Shown: positions 1 through 9,280 of the stretch, in pieces | Layout: each line of letters begins with the position of its first letter | Position numbering within the stretch: position 1 is the stretch's first letter | From: Rhizobium etli 8C-3 | GTDB taxonomy: Bacteria > Pseudomonadota > Alphaproteobacteria > Rhizobiales > Rhizobiaceae | Assembly: GCF_001908375.1 (NCBI RefSeq) | Contig: NZ_CP017241.1 | Span: forward strand, 1,987,001 to 2,051,000 | Length of the DNA: 64,000 nt | Direction of reading: 5' to 3' | Notes under the pieces: generated by a model | Database searches by the model: none | Told to the model about the DNA's origin: nothing | Seen by the model: only the letters and a program-made list of their open reading frames with translations | Position numbers and translations under genes: made by a program

Positions 1-215
1 TTGGCGGCAATCATCTGCTCGCGGAAATCCGATCCGGTGTCGATGACGACAGTCGTGACCCCGCCGTTGTCGTCATATTGCTGCACCATGAAGGCTGCGC
101 GCGTACGGCGGTTCTTAGGGTTAGCCGGATTGCAGGCGCCCCAATCGCCCGTAATGCGCGGCACGCCGGGCGACGACGCGCAGCCGAGAATGGTGAAGCG
201 CCGCCGGTAGCTCAC
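1..215 (-). CDS. MBL-fold metallo-hydrolase, N-terminal part (runs off the window)
   Basis: About 71 N-terminal codons are present; the rest lies beyond position 1. The protein starts VSYRRRFTILGCASSPGVP and continues through an N-P-A-N-P-K-N-R-R segment to a DTGSDFR element. This matches the start of the PhnP-like metallo-beta-lactamase-fold hydrolases found next to tatD in alphaproteobacteria. The metal-binding HxHxDH motif would lie outside the window. The GTG start at 215 follows the tatD stop by four bases and has an AAAGG Shine-Dalgarno inside the tatD end, so the two genes are very likely cotranscribed. The substrate cannot be predicted. Confidence 0.8.
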   Translation of the reverse strand, partial: MSYRRRFTILGCASSPGVPRITGDWGACNPANPKNRRTRAAFMVQQYDDNGGVTTVVIDTGSDFREQMIAA

Positions 216-219
216 GCGG

Positions 220-1002
220 CTAGACCTTTGGCATCTTAGAGAAGAGCCGGAAAGCATTCTCGGTGGTGATCCGCGCCATCTCGGCGTAATTGACACCGAG
301 CGTCTCAGCCAGAACCTCGGCAGTGTTCACGACATAGGACGGCTCATTGCGCTTTCCGCGCCAGCGTTTGGGCGCAAGGTAAGGCGCGTCGGTTTCCACG
401 AGCAGCCGGTCGAGCGGGACTGTCTTTGCGATCGCCCGCAACTCCTCGGACTTCGGAAAGGTGAGGATGCCAGAGAAGGAAATGTAGCCGCCGAGGTCGA
501 CGCCGGTTCGGGCAAGGGCGGGGCCAGCCGAAAAGCAATGGAGGATGAAGGGGAAGGCCCCCTTCCCCGTTTCTGCTGTCAGGATTGCCGCCATGTCCTC
601 GTCGGCACTGCGGCTATGGATCACTAGCGGCAACCGTGTTTCGCGCGCGGCAGCGATATGGCGCAAAAGGCCAGTCTTCTGGTTCTCCGGCTTCTGCGTG
701 TCGTAGAAGTAATCGAGCCCGGCTTCACCGATCGCGACGACCTTCTCATGCTCGTTGGCGAGGCGCACGAGATCTTCGGTCTGAATGTCGAGTTCCTCAT
801 CCGCATTGTTCGGATGTGTGCCGACGGAGCAGAAGACTGAGGGATATTTCTCGGTGATCGCAAGCAGCTTTTCGAGTTTCCGTACCCGCGTCGAGATCGT
901 CACCATCTGTTTCACACCTGCCTGGTGAGCGCGTGAGACGATATCGTCTAGCTCCTCCTCGAAATCGGCGAAATCAAGATGGCAATGGGTATCGATCAGC
1001 AT
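220..1002 (-). CDS. tatD: TatD family metal-dependent hydrolase (DNase)
   Basis: A 260-aa TIM-barrel hydrolase of the TatD/YcfH family. Family members are Mg-dependent 3'-5' exonucleases acting on DNA or RNA in the cytoplasm. Metal ligands are visible: HCH (His6, His8), Glu93 in GEAGLDY, His129 in LVIHSR, His155 in LHCFS and Asp205 in ETDAPYL. Length is normal for the family. It lies 9 bases after metG and 4 bases before the MBL hydrolase on the same strand, so metG-tatD-MBL form one transcription unit, an arrangement common in alphaproteobacteria. Whether it acts in DNA repair or RNA turnover here cannot be read from sequence. Confidence 0.95.
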   Translation of the reverse strand: MLIDTHCHLDFADFEEELDDIVSRAHQAGVKQMVTISTRVRKLEKLLAITEKYPSVFCSVGTHPNNADEELDIQTEDLVRLANEHEKVVAIGEAGLDYFYDTQKPENQKTGLLRHIAAARETRLPLVIHSRSADEDMAAILTAETGKGAFPFILHCFSAGPALARTGVDLGGYISFSGILTFPKSEELRAIAKTVPLDRLLVETDAPYLAPKRWRGKRNEPSYVVNTAEVLAETLGVNYAEMARITTENAFRLFSKMPKV

Positions 1003-1011
1003 GGCAGACCC

Positions 1012-2562
1012 TCAGGTTTCCGGCGCCACATACCGCGGGAAGACTGGCTTCGGGGCCTCCAGCGGCGTTCCGGGAACAAGGCGTCCGGCTTCGCCCGATT
1101 CCGAGAAATCGCGCTTGTCGACTGGCGCGGCAACGAGGTCGAGCAGCTTACCCGCCGATTCAGGCATGAACGGCTGCAGCAGGATCGCGATCTGGCGGAC
1201 GACTTCAGCGGTGACATAAAGCACGGTGCCCATCCGCGCCGGATCGGTCTTCTTCAGCGCCCACGGCTCCTGGCTTGCGAAATAGCGGTCAGTCTCCGAA
1301 ACGACGGCGATGATGGAAGCGAGCGCCCTGTGGATCATCTGCTTGTCCATGTCCTCGCGCGTGGACGCAAGCAGCGCATCGGCCTGCGCCAGCATCGCCC
1401 TGTCCTCGTCTGTCAGCGGTCCGCATTCCGGTATCTTGCCGTCGCAATTCTTGACGATCATAGACAGCGAGCGGCTCGCGAGATTGCCGATGCCGTTTGC
1501 AAGATCGGAATTGATGCGCGTGCCGATCGCTTCTTCGCTGTAGCTGCCGTCCTGGCCGAAGGAAACTTCGCGCAGGAAGAAATATCGCACCTGGTCGAGA
1601 CCGAAATGGTTCACCAGATTGACGGGATCAACGACATTGCCGAGCGACTTCGACATCTTCTCGCCCTTGTTGAGCAGGAAGCCATGGGCAAAGACCCGCT
1701 TCGGCAGCGGCAGCCTGGCCGACATCAGGAAGGCGGGCCAATAGACTGCATGAAATCGGATGATGTCCTTGCCGATGACGTGAATGTCAGCCGGCCAGTA
1801 CTTCGCCCTCGGGCCGTTCGGATCCTGGAGATAGCCGGTCGCTGTGATGTAGTTGGTGAGCGCGTCGACCCAGACATACATGACATGCGACGGATCGTTG
1901 GGCACCTTGATGCCCCAGTCGAAGGTCGTGCGCGAAATCGAAAGGTCCTTCAAGCCGGACTTGACGAAGGAAACCACTTCGTTGCGCCGTTCGGCAGGAC
2001 CGATGAAATCGGGATTGTCCTCATAGTGCTTGAGGAGCTTGTCCTGGTATTCGGAAAGCTTGAAGAAGTAGCTTTCCTCCTCCACCCATTCGACAGGCGT
2101 ACCCTGCGGCCCGTAGCGCACGCCGTCGGCGCGGAGCTCCGTCTCGTTCTCCTGGTAATAGGCCTCGTCGCGCACAGAATACCAGCCGGCGTAGGAATCC
2201 TTGTAGATGTCGCCGTTTTCCGCCATCAGATTCCAGATGTCCCTGGAGGCTTCGTGGTGACGGGCTTCCGTGGTTCGGATGAAATCGTCGTTCGATGCAT
2301 TCAAGAGCTGGGCCATCGCCTGGAACTCGCCGGAATTGCGGTCGGCAAGCTCCTGGGCGGTAATACCCTCTGCGCGGGCCGTCTGCTGCATCTTCTGGCC
2401 GTGCTCGTCTGTGCCTGTCAGAAAGAAGACATCACGGCCATCGAGACGCTGAAAGCGCGCGATAGCGTCCGTCGCGATCAGCTCGTAGGCATGGCCGATA
2501 TGCGGCTTGCCGTTCGGGTAGGAAATCGCGGTGGTGATATAGAAGGGCGTCTTGTCTGTCAT
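1012..2562 (-). CDS. metG: methionyl-tRNA synthetase
   Basis: A 516-aa class I aminoacyl-tRNA synthetase that charges tRNA-Met with methionine in the cytosol. The signature HIGH is at residues 21-24 and KMSKS (in [10 protein letters not shown]) at about residue 305. The anticodon-binding helical domain follows. The C-terminal tRNA-binding extension of the E. coli enzyme is absent, as expected for the short alphaproteobacterial form. The start is taken at [11 protein letters not shown]; another ATG three codons upstream (2571) is possible. It is first in the metG-tatD-MBL unit. Confidence 0.96.
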   Translation of the reverse strand: MTDKTPFYITTAISYPNGKPHIGHAYELIATDAIARFQRLDGRDVFFLTGTDEHGQKMQQTARAEGITAQELADRNSGEFQAMAQLLNASNDDFIRTTEARHHEASRDIWNLMAENGDIYKDSYAGWYSVRDEAYYQENETELRADGVRYGPQGTPVEWVEEESYFFKLSEYQDKLLKHYEDNPDFIGPAERRNEVVSFVKSGLKDLSISRTTFDWGIKVPNDPSHVMYVWVDALTNYITATGYLQDPNGPRAKYWPADIHVIGKDIIRFHAVYWPAFLMSARLPLPKRVFAHGFLLNKGEKMSKSLGNVVDPVNLVNHFGLDQVRYFFLREVSFGQDGSYSEEAIGTRINSDLANGIGNLASRSLSMIVKNCDGKIPECGPLTDEDRAMLAQADALLASTREDMDKQMIHRALASIIAVVSETDRYFASQEPWALKKTDPARMGTVLYVTAEVVRQIAILLQPFMPESAGKLLDLVAAPVDKRDFSESGEAGRLVPGTPLEAPKPVFPRYVAPET

Positions 2563-2800
2563 GGCGGCCATCGTGTCCGGCTTACTCTCTCTGAATATCA
2601 GCCGCTCTTAGCGCATGTCATGAAGAAGAGAAACACTAAGTTTCGAAAGCGCTTATGATTTGGCGGTTTGCCGAAGCGCTGAGCTTGACTCGCTTTCTGC
2701 CACATTCTAGGCCTTGCGAAACTGAAGAACGGGGCGCAACCGACGTGAGATTTCTAGCAGCGGGCAAAAGGCGTTTCTCTGTCTGTCAGAGGTCCGTCGC

Positions 2801-3601
2801 TTGACGTTTCTCGATAATTTCCAGCCTCTCTATTCACTTTCCGGCTTTTTCGTCGGCGCGCTCGTCGGCATCACGGGCGTGGGCGGCGGCTCGCTGATGA
2901 CACCGCTGCTCGTTCTGTTGTTCGGTGTCCATCCGGCAACCGCGGTCGGCACTGACCTGCTCTATGCCGCAATCACGAAGACGGCGGGTACAGCGGTCCA
3001 TGGCATGCATGGCCGTATCAACTGGCGGGTTGTCGGTGCGCTCGGAGCGGGCAGTGTTCCGGCGGCGCTCCTGATGCTCTGGCTGATGGCCGGCGTCGAC
3101 CGCAAGAGCGTCGAGGTTGCCCATACGATCACCGCAGCGCTTGGCTGGCTGCTCGTCATGACGGCCGTGATGCTTGTGTTCCGCGCGCAGATTCTCCGCT
3201 TTGCTCGCCGGGTCACTGGCGAGCGCCCCCCACCTCGTCCGGCGACCATTGCTGTTCTCACCGTCATTCTTGGGCTGGCTCTCGGCATGCTTGTCACGCT
3301 GACATCGGTCGGCGCCGGTGCACTCGGGGTCACTATCCTGCTTATACTTTATCCGCGGCTGGATGTCCGCGAAATCGTCGGTTCCGATATCGTCCACGCA
3401 GTACCCCTGACGCTCATCGGCGGCATGGGCTACTGGATCATCGGCGAGATCGACTGGCTCCTGCTTTTGGCACTGCTGGTCGGCTCGATTCCGGGCATCA
3501 TCGCCGGCAGCCTTCTGGCGCCGAAGCTGCATGAACGCACGATTCGCATCGTGCTTGCGCTCACGCTCGCGATTGTCGCGTGGAAACTGCTTGCCGGCTG
3601 A
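2801..3601 (+). CDS. TauE/SafE family permease (probable anion exporter)
   Basis: A 266-aa hydrophobic protein with roughly seven to eight membrane segments. The N-terminal GITGVGGGSLMTP and the repeated GVGAGALGVT in the second half are the paired half-motifs of the TauE/SafE (DUF81) family, whose members move sulfite, sulfonates or related organic anions across the inner membrane. A TTG start is used; AGAGG lies about eight bases upstream and no ATG occurs before residue 33. It is transcribed alone, towards holB, and its stop abuts the holB stop with no base between. The substrate is not predictable. Confidence 0.85.
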   Translation: MTFLDNFQPLYSLSGFFVGALVGITGVGGGSLMTPLLVLLFGVHPATAVGTDLLYAAITKTAGTAVHGMHGRINWRVVGALGAGSVPAALLMLWLMAGVDRKSVEVAHTITAALGWLLVMTAVMLVFRAQILRFARRVTGERPPPRPATIAVLTVILGLALGMLVTLTSVGAGALGVTILLILYPRLDVREIVGSDIVHAVPLTLIGGMGYWIIGEIDWLLLLALLVGSIPGIIAGSLLAPKLHERTIRIVLALTLAIVAWKLLAG

Positions 3602-4627
3602 TCAGAGACCTGGCTGCTTGATATCGCCGAGAATGCTGAGGATCGTCTGCTTGCGGTCGAGGTTGTAAGCGACGGAGATGGCAAGCCGCTCGTTGATATC
3701 CGATTGCAGCCGTGCCATCCGTTCGGCGGCGGAAAGCTCGCCTGCTTGTGCCGCGTCGCGCGCTCGACGCATCAGGTCGTCGCCGACATGGCTCACGAAG
3801 AATTCGAATATCGTTTCGCTATCCTTGCCGGATAAGGCATCTGCCAGACGATGCATTGCCTTTCGAGCCGCCGGGCCTTGAGCCGACAGGACCTCGTTGT
3901 ATGCGGCGATGATCTCGCCTCCCCCGTAGTTCAGGAGCTTCAGCGCCTCCCCGACGCTGCCTTTCGCGAGCGATAACAGCGAGGCATCGCTGCCGGTTAC
4001 GCCGAGATTGGCGAGTGCCGCGCCCAAGGCGATATTATCCAGTGGCGAAAGCCTGAGCGGCAGGCACCGTGAACGGATCGTCGGCAGAAGTTTTCCCGGC
4101 GCATGCGAAAGCACGAGGAAGAGCGCCCGTTTGGGCGGCTCCTCCAGAATTTTCAAGATGGCATTGGCCGCATTGCGGTTCATGTCGTCTGCCGGATCTA
4201 TGATGACGATGCGCCAGTTTCCGGTTCCGGAGGTCTGCGAGAAGAAGCGTCCGGCGCGCCGTACCTCGTCCACCGTGATCGCCGACTTCACCTTGCCTGT
4301 CTTCTCGTCGACGGGACGCGAAAGATAGAGCAGGTTATGCGATGCCCCGGAAGCGATCTGGCGGCTGACGGCAGAGGCCGCATCAGGATCGCCGATCGCT
4401 GCGGGCGCTGTTGCCGGATCGGGATTCGACAGAACGTAGTTTGCAAAGCGAAAAGCAAGCGTTGCCTTCCCGATCCCCTCCGGTCCCTCGATCAGGACTG
4501 CGTGGTGGCCTTTGCCGGAGCGATAGGATTGGGAGAGAAATGCCTGGGCTTCATCATGCCCGAAAAGTTTTGTGTTTTCGGCAGGCCAGATGGCGCCGTC
4601 CAGAAGCCCCGGCCGCTCATCACTCAT
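3602..4627 (-). CDS. holB: DNA polymerase III subunit delta'
   Basis: A 341-aa AAA+ clamp-loader subunit, part of the complex that loads the beta clamp on DNA. A P-loop GPEGIGKAT lies near residue 50, and an arginine-finger-like SRC motif (TIRSRCLPL) follows. The start is placed at [11 protein letters not shown] (4627), which overlaps the end of tmk by eight bases; a frame open further upstream would run deep into tmk. The tmk-holB coupling is typical of alphaproteobacteria and suggests translational coupling. Confidence 0.93.
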   Translation of the reverse strand: MSDERPGLLDGAIWPAENTKLFGHDEAQAFLSQSYRSGKGHHAVLIEGPEGIGKATLAFRFANYVLSNPDPATAPAAIGDPDAASAVSRQIASGASHNLLYLSRPVDEKTGKVKSAITVDEVRRAGRFFSQTSGTGNWRIVIIDPADDMNRNAANAILKILEEPPKRALFLVLSHAPGKLLPTIRSRCLPLRLSPLDNIALGAALANLGVTGSDASLLSLAKGSVGEALKLLNYGGGEIIAAYNEVLSAQGPAARKAMHRLADALSGKDSETIFEFFVSHVGDDLMRRARDAAQAGELSAAERMARLQSDINERLAISVAYNLDRKQTILSILGDIKQPGL

Positions 4628-5309
4628 GCGCGGCCTCCGGCATCTTGGCGGCGACAACCGGCCAAAGGAGCTGATTGACGATGGCAAGAATTTCCGCGGC
4701 AATCAGCTCTTCGTCCTGTGTCGCGTTGACGACGTGGCACCGCTCCGGTTCGCGCGCAGCTATATCGAGATAGGCTTCGCGGCGTTTTTCGTGCGTCTCA
4801 AGTTCTTCCTTTTCGAAACGGTCCGGTCCGTCCGCTGTTGCCGCACTACGCTTCTTTACTCGCTCCAGACCGAGCCTTGCGGGGATGTCGAGGATAAGCG
4901 TGCAATCCGGAATGACGCCGTTGACGGCAATCCGCTGCAGCGTCTCGATGAAGTCCGCCTCGAGATTGCCGGTCACGCCTTGATATACGCGCGAGGAATC
5001 CATGAACCGGTCGCAAAGCACGATCTTGCCCTGGAGAAGGGCCGGGCGAATGACCGCCTCGACGTGATCGTTGCGGGCTGCGGCGAAGAGAATGGCTTCC
5101 ATGCGCGTGCCAAAAGCTTCCGCACTACCAGACAGCAGCACGTGGCGCACGGCTTCTGCACCCGGCGACCCGCCGGGTTCCCGCGTCAGCAGAACCTCAT
5201 GGCCCCGCGCCCTCAGGGCTTCGGCTAGCCGGCGGATTTGCGTGGATTTCCCAGCCCCTTCCCCGCCTTCAAACGTAACGAACAATCCCGTACCGGATGA
5301 CAATGACAC
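4620..5309 (-). CDS. tmk: thymidylate kinase
   Basis: A 229-aa dTMP kinase converting dTMP to dTDP with ATP. The P-loop GGEGAGKST is near the N-terminus, and the [12 protein letters not shown] segment is the DRX substrate-binding motif. A GTG start is proposed at 5309 ([15 protein letters not shown]). A second GTG at 5333 would add eight residues, and neither has a strong Shine-Dalgarno. The gene overlaps holB at its 3' end and probably shares its mRNA. dacF-like and rlpA lie upstream on the same strand. Confidence 0.94.
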   Translation of the reverse strand: MSLSSGTGLFVTFEGGEGAGKSTQIRRLAEALRARGHEVLLTREPGGSPGAEAVRHVLLSGSAEAFGTRMEAILFAAARNDHVEAVIRPALLQGKIVLCDRFMDSSRVYQGVTGNLEADFIETLQRIAVNGVIPDCTLILDIPARLGLERVKKRSAATADGPDRFEKEELETHEKRREAYLDIAAREPERCHVVNATQDEELIAAEILAIVNQLLWPVVAAKMPEAAHE

Positions 5310-5439
5310 ATTCCCGTATTCTTCAGCGCCCACGCCGGGCGGGCTTTCTTCCTATCTATCCGAAGACAGGGCCAAGCGAAACCTTCAGGGTGGGCGCCTT
5401 CAGATCCTTCCCCGTCAATTTAGGTAACGAATATGGCGA

Positions 5440-6633
5440 TCAGGTGGGCTCGGCCTTGTCCCAGAACCATGAGAAGAACAGCGATTCACCAAGTTCCAGA
5501 AGCGCGTCGACCGCGCGGCTCGTCAGCGAACCCTGCTCGACGCCATGTGCGGTGTAAAGTGGCACCTCGCGCAAAACGCGGCCGCCCGCCGAGATCACTA
5601 GCGTGCCCGCTTCGGCATCGGCAGCGATGGGCGCCATCAGCGGCCAGCGGTAAACGATCCGCGCCGAGAGCCTGTCAGGATTGCTTACCGGAATATAGAC
5701 GCTGACAGCTCCCTTCGCGACGAGGTCCACTTTTCCGGCCCGGCCGCCATAGACGCTGGCCGCGCCCACGATTTCGTCGTCCGAAAAAAGCTGTCGATCC
5801 TCGAAGGCTGTCTGCCCCCATTCGAGGATGCGCTTTGCCTCCTCGGTCCGTTCCTTGTCGGAACCAATCCCGCCGAGCGCCAGGAAGAGCCGCTTGCCAT
5901 CGCGCTCCGCCGAGGCGACGATCGAATACCCTTCGCCCTCTGCAAAGCCGGTCGCCAATCCGTCTGCGCCAAGTCCAAGGCCAAGCAAGGGATTTCGATT
6001 GCGCTGGAAAATCTTGTTCCACTCGAAATCCGGCTGCGCGAAATAATGATAGTATTCCGGATAGGATTGCTGCAGATCGATCGCAAGCCTCACCAAGCCA
6101 CGCGCCGATACCTTGCTTCTGCCGTCCGGCAGGCCGGTCGAGTTTCCGAAGACCGTTTTCGGCATGCCGAGCACCTCCGCACGCCGCGTCATCGCGGCAG
6201 CGAAATTGCTCTCTGTGCCGCTCATGCCCTCCGCAAGAATGATGCATCCATCGTTGGCACCCTGGATGGCGACACCCTTGATCAGATCCTCGACGCGGAT
6301 GCGGGATTTCAACGCTGCAAACATTGTGGCCGTCCGCGATGGAGCACCCCCCGTCCGCCAGGCATATTCGGAAACCGGATACTCGGTGTCGAGCGTGATC
6401 TCGCCCTTTTTCAATGAGCCGAAGACGAGGTCCATCGTCATCAGCTTTGCGAGCGAGGCGGGAGAAAAGCTTTGCTCCTCGTTCTTTGCAAGCAGCACTG
6501 TTCCGGTGGTCGCCTCGATCATGTAGGCCTGCGCGGCCTTTGTCACAAAGCCGGCGGGCGCGGTTTCGGCAGCGGAGGATGGCGATGCGAAGGGCAGAAG
6601 GCACGCGCAAAGACGAAGCAGACGCTTCAACAT
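5440..6633 (-). CDS. D-alanyl-D-alanine carboxypeptidase-like protein with altered active-site motifs
   Basis: A 397-aa member of peptidase family S11 (low-molecular-weight penicillin-binding proteins, which trim the pentapeptide of peptidoglycan). A signal peptide ends near residue 21. The nucleophile motif SxxK is intact (Ser60-Leu-Ala-Lys63). The second motif, usually SxN, reads GAN (125-127), and the third, usually KTG, reads ATG (227-229), so two of the three canonical motifs lack their key side chain. The rest of the fold aligns through the C-terminal beta domain. It is downstream of rlpA on the same strand, suggesting a cell-wall role. It could be a catalytically weak or structural paralog; a canonical one is encoded at 55.5 kb. 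Confidence 0.85.
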   Translation of the reverse strand: MLKRLLRLCACLLPFASPSSAAETAPAGFVTKAAQAYMIEATTGTVLLAKNEEQSFSPASLAKLMTMDLVFGSLKKGEITLDTEYPVSEYAWRTGGAPSRTATMFAALKSRIRVEDLIKGVAIQGANDGCIILAEGMSGTESNFAAAMTRRAEVLGMPKTVFGNSTGLPDGRSKVSARGLVRLAIDLQQSYPEYYHYFAQPDFEWNKIFQRNRNPLLGLGLGADGLATGFAEGEGYSIVASAERDGKRLFLALGGIGSDKERTEEAKRILEWGQTAFEDRQLFSDDEIVGAASVYGGRAGKVDLVAKGAVSVYIPVSNPDRLSARIVYRWPLMAPIAADAEAGTLVISAGGRVLREVPLYTAHGVEQGSLTSRAVDALLELGESLFFSWFWDKAEPT

Positions 6634-6705
6634 CGAGGCTCCATAGGATCGAAGGTTGGACTCCAGACGTTAGAGGCAGCGCGCGTTGCGCGCAATCGCT
6701 TCCAA

Positions 6706-7791
6706 TCAGGGCGCGATCTGTTGTGCCTGCTGGCGCTTGAGGGAAGCCCTGATCGAATCCTGCGTCAGCCCGTCGTTACGGACCATGACAGCGTCGAATG
6801 CGAGCTCTACGTTCACCGTCTTCACGTCTTCGTCCTGGTAGCCCATCGCGAGCGAACTGTCCTGCCCGTAGCCATATGGACGCTCATAGGGAACGGGTCC
6901 GATTGTCGGCAGCACGACCATCTGCTCGAAAGCCTGTTCTGATTTTGCGAGAACGGGAGCTTGTGTCGCTACCGGTGCCCCATTGTAGCGCGCGCTCGGC
7001 GTCGAGCCACCGTAGGCCGTCGCAGACATGGGCACCGGCACACGCGATGGATCCACGGTCAAAGTCCCAAGGCTCTGGAGCTGATCGTTGGTGATCCGCT
7101 TGCTGTTCGACGCCACCATCACCCCAGTTGCGATCTGACCTCCAGGATTGACGCTCGGAATCCGGCTTCCCTTCGGAACGTAGGACGCCATCAGGTAGGG
7201 CATGTCGTGCCCATCCATACGCGCCTTGCCGACATACTGCACACGCACCTTGCCGGTGCCGCTGTGCTGCAGGTCGAGCATGTCCGCCGTCTTATTGGAA
7301 AGATCGATGATGCGGCCTTCATGATAAGGGCCGCGGTCGTTGACGCGCACCACCACCGATGAGCCGTTTTCGAGATTTGTGACACGTGCGTAGCTTGGCA
7401 ACGGGAAAGTAGGATGGGCGGCGGAAAGATGCATCTGGTCGTAGACTTCGCCGTTTGCTGTCAACCGGCCGTGAAATGCGGAGCCATACCACGAGGCAAC
7501 GCCCACCTTGTTATAGGCGAAGTCTTCTCTGGGATAATACCACTTTCCCTTGACCTCATACGGGTTGCCGACGATGTAGCGCCCGCCGCCCTTTGGTATG
7601 TTGGCGCCACTGGCAACGCGCGGGCTGGCTTTGACGCCATATTCTTTTTCGGAGAAGTATTCCTTGCCGTGAGCGCGCTTCTTCGGCGCCTGAGAAGCAG
7701 TACCGCAAGCAGTGACGGTGGCGCACATCAACGCCAACGCCAGCCACCGCGTACCCGTTGCGAAAGAGGTCGCCCCGCATTCCACTCTCAT
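6706..7791 (-). CDS. rlpA: RlpA-like septal ring lytic transglycosylase, lipoprotein
   Basis: A 361-aa exported protein with a hydrophobic leader and a probable lipobox (VTAC). A double-psi beta-barrel domain covers about residues 70-165, with the RlpA signatures VGVASWYGSAFHGRLTANGE and VNDRGPYHEGRIIDLS. In Pseudomonas RlpA cleaves naked (stem-peptide-free) glycan strands at the septum. The C-terminal 170 residues are low complexity and show no recognisable SPOR domain, unlike E. coli RlpA. The start is set at MRVECG, preceded by GTGGGA six bases upstream. The DD-carboxypeptidase-like gene follows on the same strand. Confidence 0.9.
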   Translation of the reverse strand: MRVECGATSFATGTRWLALALMCATVTACGTASQAPKKRAHGKEYFSEKEYGVKASPRVASGANIPKGGGRYIVGNPYEVKGKWYYPREDFAYNKVGVASWYGSAFHGRLTANGEVYDQMHLSAAHPTFPLPSYARVTNLENGSSVVVRVNDRGPYHEGRIIDLSNKTADMLDLQHSGTGKVRVQYVGKARMDGHDMPYLMASYVPKGSRIPSVNPGGQIATGVMVASNSKRITNDQLQSLGTLTVDPSRVPVPMSATAYGGSTPSARYNGAPVATQAPVLAKSEQAFEQMVVLPTIGPVPYERPYGYGQDSSLAMGYQDEDVKTVNVELAFDAVMVRNDGLTQDSIRASLKRQQAQQIAP

Positions 7792-8199
7792 ATGTCCCAC
7801 GCCGCCCAAGATCGTATGGTTAAGAACCTGCCCGACAACGGGCCAGTCATGCCTACGCCCACTCGCCTAACGAGACTTTAACTCGGCAGGTATCGTGGCA
7901 GATTTGCGAATGATTTCGCGGCGATAGAAACAATTTTAATGGTTATGGTTTACAAAAACCTAACGCGGGAATCCGCAATCGTCATCCGGCCGGGACCTCC
8001 AGCGGCAGATTTGGGACCTGAACCGTTCGATTGGTCCATATCGTTTGCCCCTTCCCGCTTGATTTACTACTCCCGAGTAGCAAAATCGTAGCAATCCGTT
8101 GATGTGCTTACGATGCCGGTTTCATTGAGCTTCGGTTGAATGCAAATGACATCCCGATACATGGGTATATGAGTCGCAAGACCTCTGTATAATTTCGCA

Positions 8200-8360
8200 G
8201 GGTGCGCACACATGATAGGGTTCTCATAGCCGCCTAATCGGCCAACTCCCCCGATGGGGCGTTAGGTAGCGCCCGGTGTCTCTCCCCCGACTCATTCACC
8301 GGGGCCAGCGGATATCGCATCCGCATTGACCGTCTCGTCAGCCCCGAGGCGGTCTTTTTT
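8200..8360 (+). ncRNA. candidate structured small RNA ending in an intrinsic terminator
   Basis: Successive inverted repeats can be read: GGGCG/CGCCC (8257-8261 with 8270-8274), CCGGTG/CACCGG (8273-8278 with 8297-8302), GCGGAT/ATCCGC (8308-8313 with 8319-8324), then the terminator stem 8328-8337 with 8345-8354 and six T. The first two overlap by two bases and may be alternatives. The loop of the second hairpin is C-rich (CTCTCCCCC), like anti-Shine-Dalgarno loops of trans-acting alphaproteobacterial sRNAs. TATAAT at 8188-8193 could be a -10 box, without a good -35. No family was recognised; the 5' end is a guess. Confidence 0.4.
8328..8360 (+). terminator. intrinsic terminator
   Basis: A ten-pair stem GACCGTCTCG/CGAGGCGGTC with one G-T pair and a seven-base loop is followed directly by TTTTTT. 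No protein gene lies upstream on this strand, which points to a non-coding transcript. Confidence 0.75.
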
Positions 8361-8607
8361 CTTCCCATCCTGTCACTCCTTCGCGTATTCGGCCGTGGCG
8401 GGAATCGCCTCAGGCTTCTCGGACAAACGAAGCAAAACGCTTCCGCCGCCCGGTCCAGGATTGGCGCGAAGCCGAGCGCTTCTCAAACGAGGAGGTCGAT
8501 TCGCGGGAAAGGCACCTCGTTGAAGCTGAAACCTCGCCACGTTGAAAGAATTGGCTTATGTGAGACGGGAGCCCTTGTAGGTTATCGAGGTCGGAAGGCT
8601 GGAAAGA

Positions 8608-8853
8608 ATGCATATAAACTGGTCGAAGCCGGTAACCCTCGCTCTTGAAGGACCGGACCAATGGGTCGTCATCCATACCACTCAGGCTGCGGCGTGGGCG
8701 TTAATTGAAGACTGGCCCATCGAAGACGGTCCGGCGCTCAACAAGGCATGCGCCGTCTGCGCGGATGTCATGTCCGGGAAACGCAACAGAGAGGAAGCCC
8801 GACAAGCATTTATCGATGCTGCGATCGAGGCCGGAATTCCTATCAAAGATTGA
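8608..8853 (+). CDS. DUF982 domain protein
   Basis: An 81-aa protein of the DUF982 family, which is common in many copies in Rhizobium and relatives and has no known function. The family pattern is visible: an N-terminal strand region (VTLALEGPDQWVVI), an aromatic A-W-A-L-I-E-D-W-P element, then a helical A-C-A-V-C-A-D segment and a closing FIDAAIEAGI. The ATG at 8608 follows GGAAAG. A second DUF982 gene of the same length lies at 13507. No EcfG-type promoter was found for this copy. Confidence 0.8.
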   Translation: MHINWSKPVTLALEGPDQWVVIHTTQAAAWALIEDWPIEDGPALNKACAVCADVMSGKRNREEARQAFIDAAIEAGIPIKD

Positions 8854-9190
8854 GATCGAGCCACGCTCCGTTCATGCTTGAACTCCGGCGTGATGATCTT
8901 GCCGTCAATGTGAGGTGGGAGCGAGTTTGCGGAAATCACTCCTGTCCACAAACGCGATGGCCTTTGCCTCGTGTCGGCCGGACCTCTGCCCTCTTGAAAC
9001 AGGATCCAACTGCTCATGCGTTCATCTTCTGCTTCATTGCGGGATGGGCTGACAGGCAAATGCTGCGGAGCAAGTTGACGCTGCGATCAAAGCTGTTAAA
9101 AAGCCAGCCGTTGAGTGATTGGGTGATAAACAGGTATCTATGTTTTCGAGCTTTCAACAACTGTAGAAAGCTGAACCAAATCAATCAGAC
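8854..9190. other. gap before tRNA-Ser; one repeat and a promoter candidate
   Basis: No coding sequence was recognised. An 18-base stretch at 9014-9031 recurs exactly at 11582-11599, where it forms the -10 region of a small-RNA promoter candidate. Here GAAAC at 8996-9000 precedes CGTT by 18 bases, a poorer match, and no terminator follows. The tRNA promoter candidate is at 9111-9140. Confidence 0.5.
9111..9140 (+). promoter_or_regulatory. possible sigma-70 promoter of tRNA-Ser
   Basis: TTGAGT (9111-9116) and TATCTA (9135-9140) are separated by 18 bases. The predicted start of transcription lies about 40 bases before the mature tRNA. Support is the match to -35/-10 consensus and position only. 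Confidence 0.4.
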
Positions 9191-9280
9191 GGAAGAGTGT
9201 CCGAGTGGTTTAAGGAACCGGTCTTGAAAACCGGCGTGCGGGAAACCGTACCGTGGGTTCGAATCCCACCTCTTCCGCCA
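9191..9280 (+). tRNA. tRNA-Ser (anticodon UGA)
   Basis: A 90-base serine tRNA. The acceptor stem GGAAGAG pairs with CTCTTCC, followed by the discriminator base and an encoded CCA end. The anticodon loop reads CTTGAAA, giving anticodon TGA. A long variable arm (CGTGCGGGAAACCGTACCG) is typical of serine tRNAs, and the T-arm GTGGGTTCGAATCCCAC is complete. An integrase remnant lies 150 bases downstream, so its 3' end was probably used as an attachment site. Confidence 0.97.

Larger units (their letters stand above)
7792..8607. other. 816-base gap without a protein gene; holds a structured RNA candidate
   Basis: No convincing coding frame is seen on either strand. The left part (7880-8200) is AT-richer and probably contains promoters of rlpA and neighbouring units. 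The right part holds three hairpins ending in an intrinsic terminator (8200-8360, listed separately). From 8361 to 8600 nothing specific was recognised. Confidence 0.6.

Noticed and set aside
979-2658. 559-codon open frame on the plus strand opposite metG
   Set aside because: It is the complement of a conserved metG gene; high GC keeps the reverse frame open. The translation has no domain and is rich in Arg/Gly/His/Val.
7880-8200. Possible EcfG or rlpA promoter boxes in the AT-richer part of the gap
   Set aside because: Only isolated -10-like elements (TATAAT at 8188) without a matching -35; no EcfG motif.
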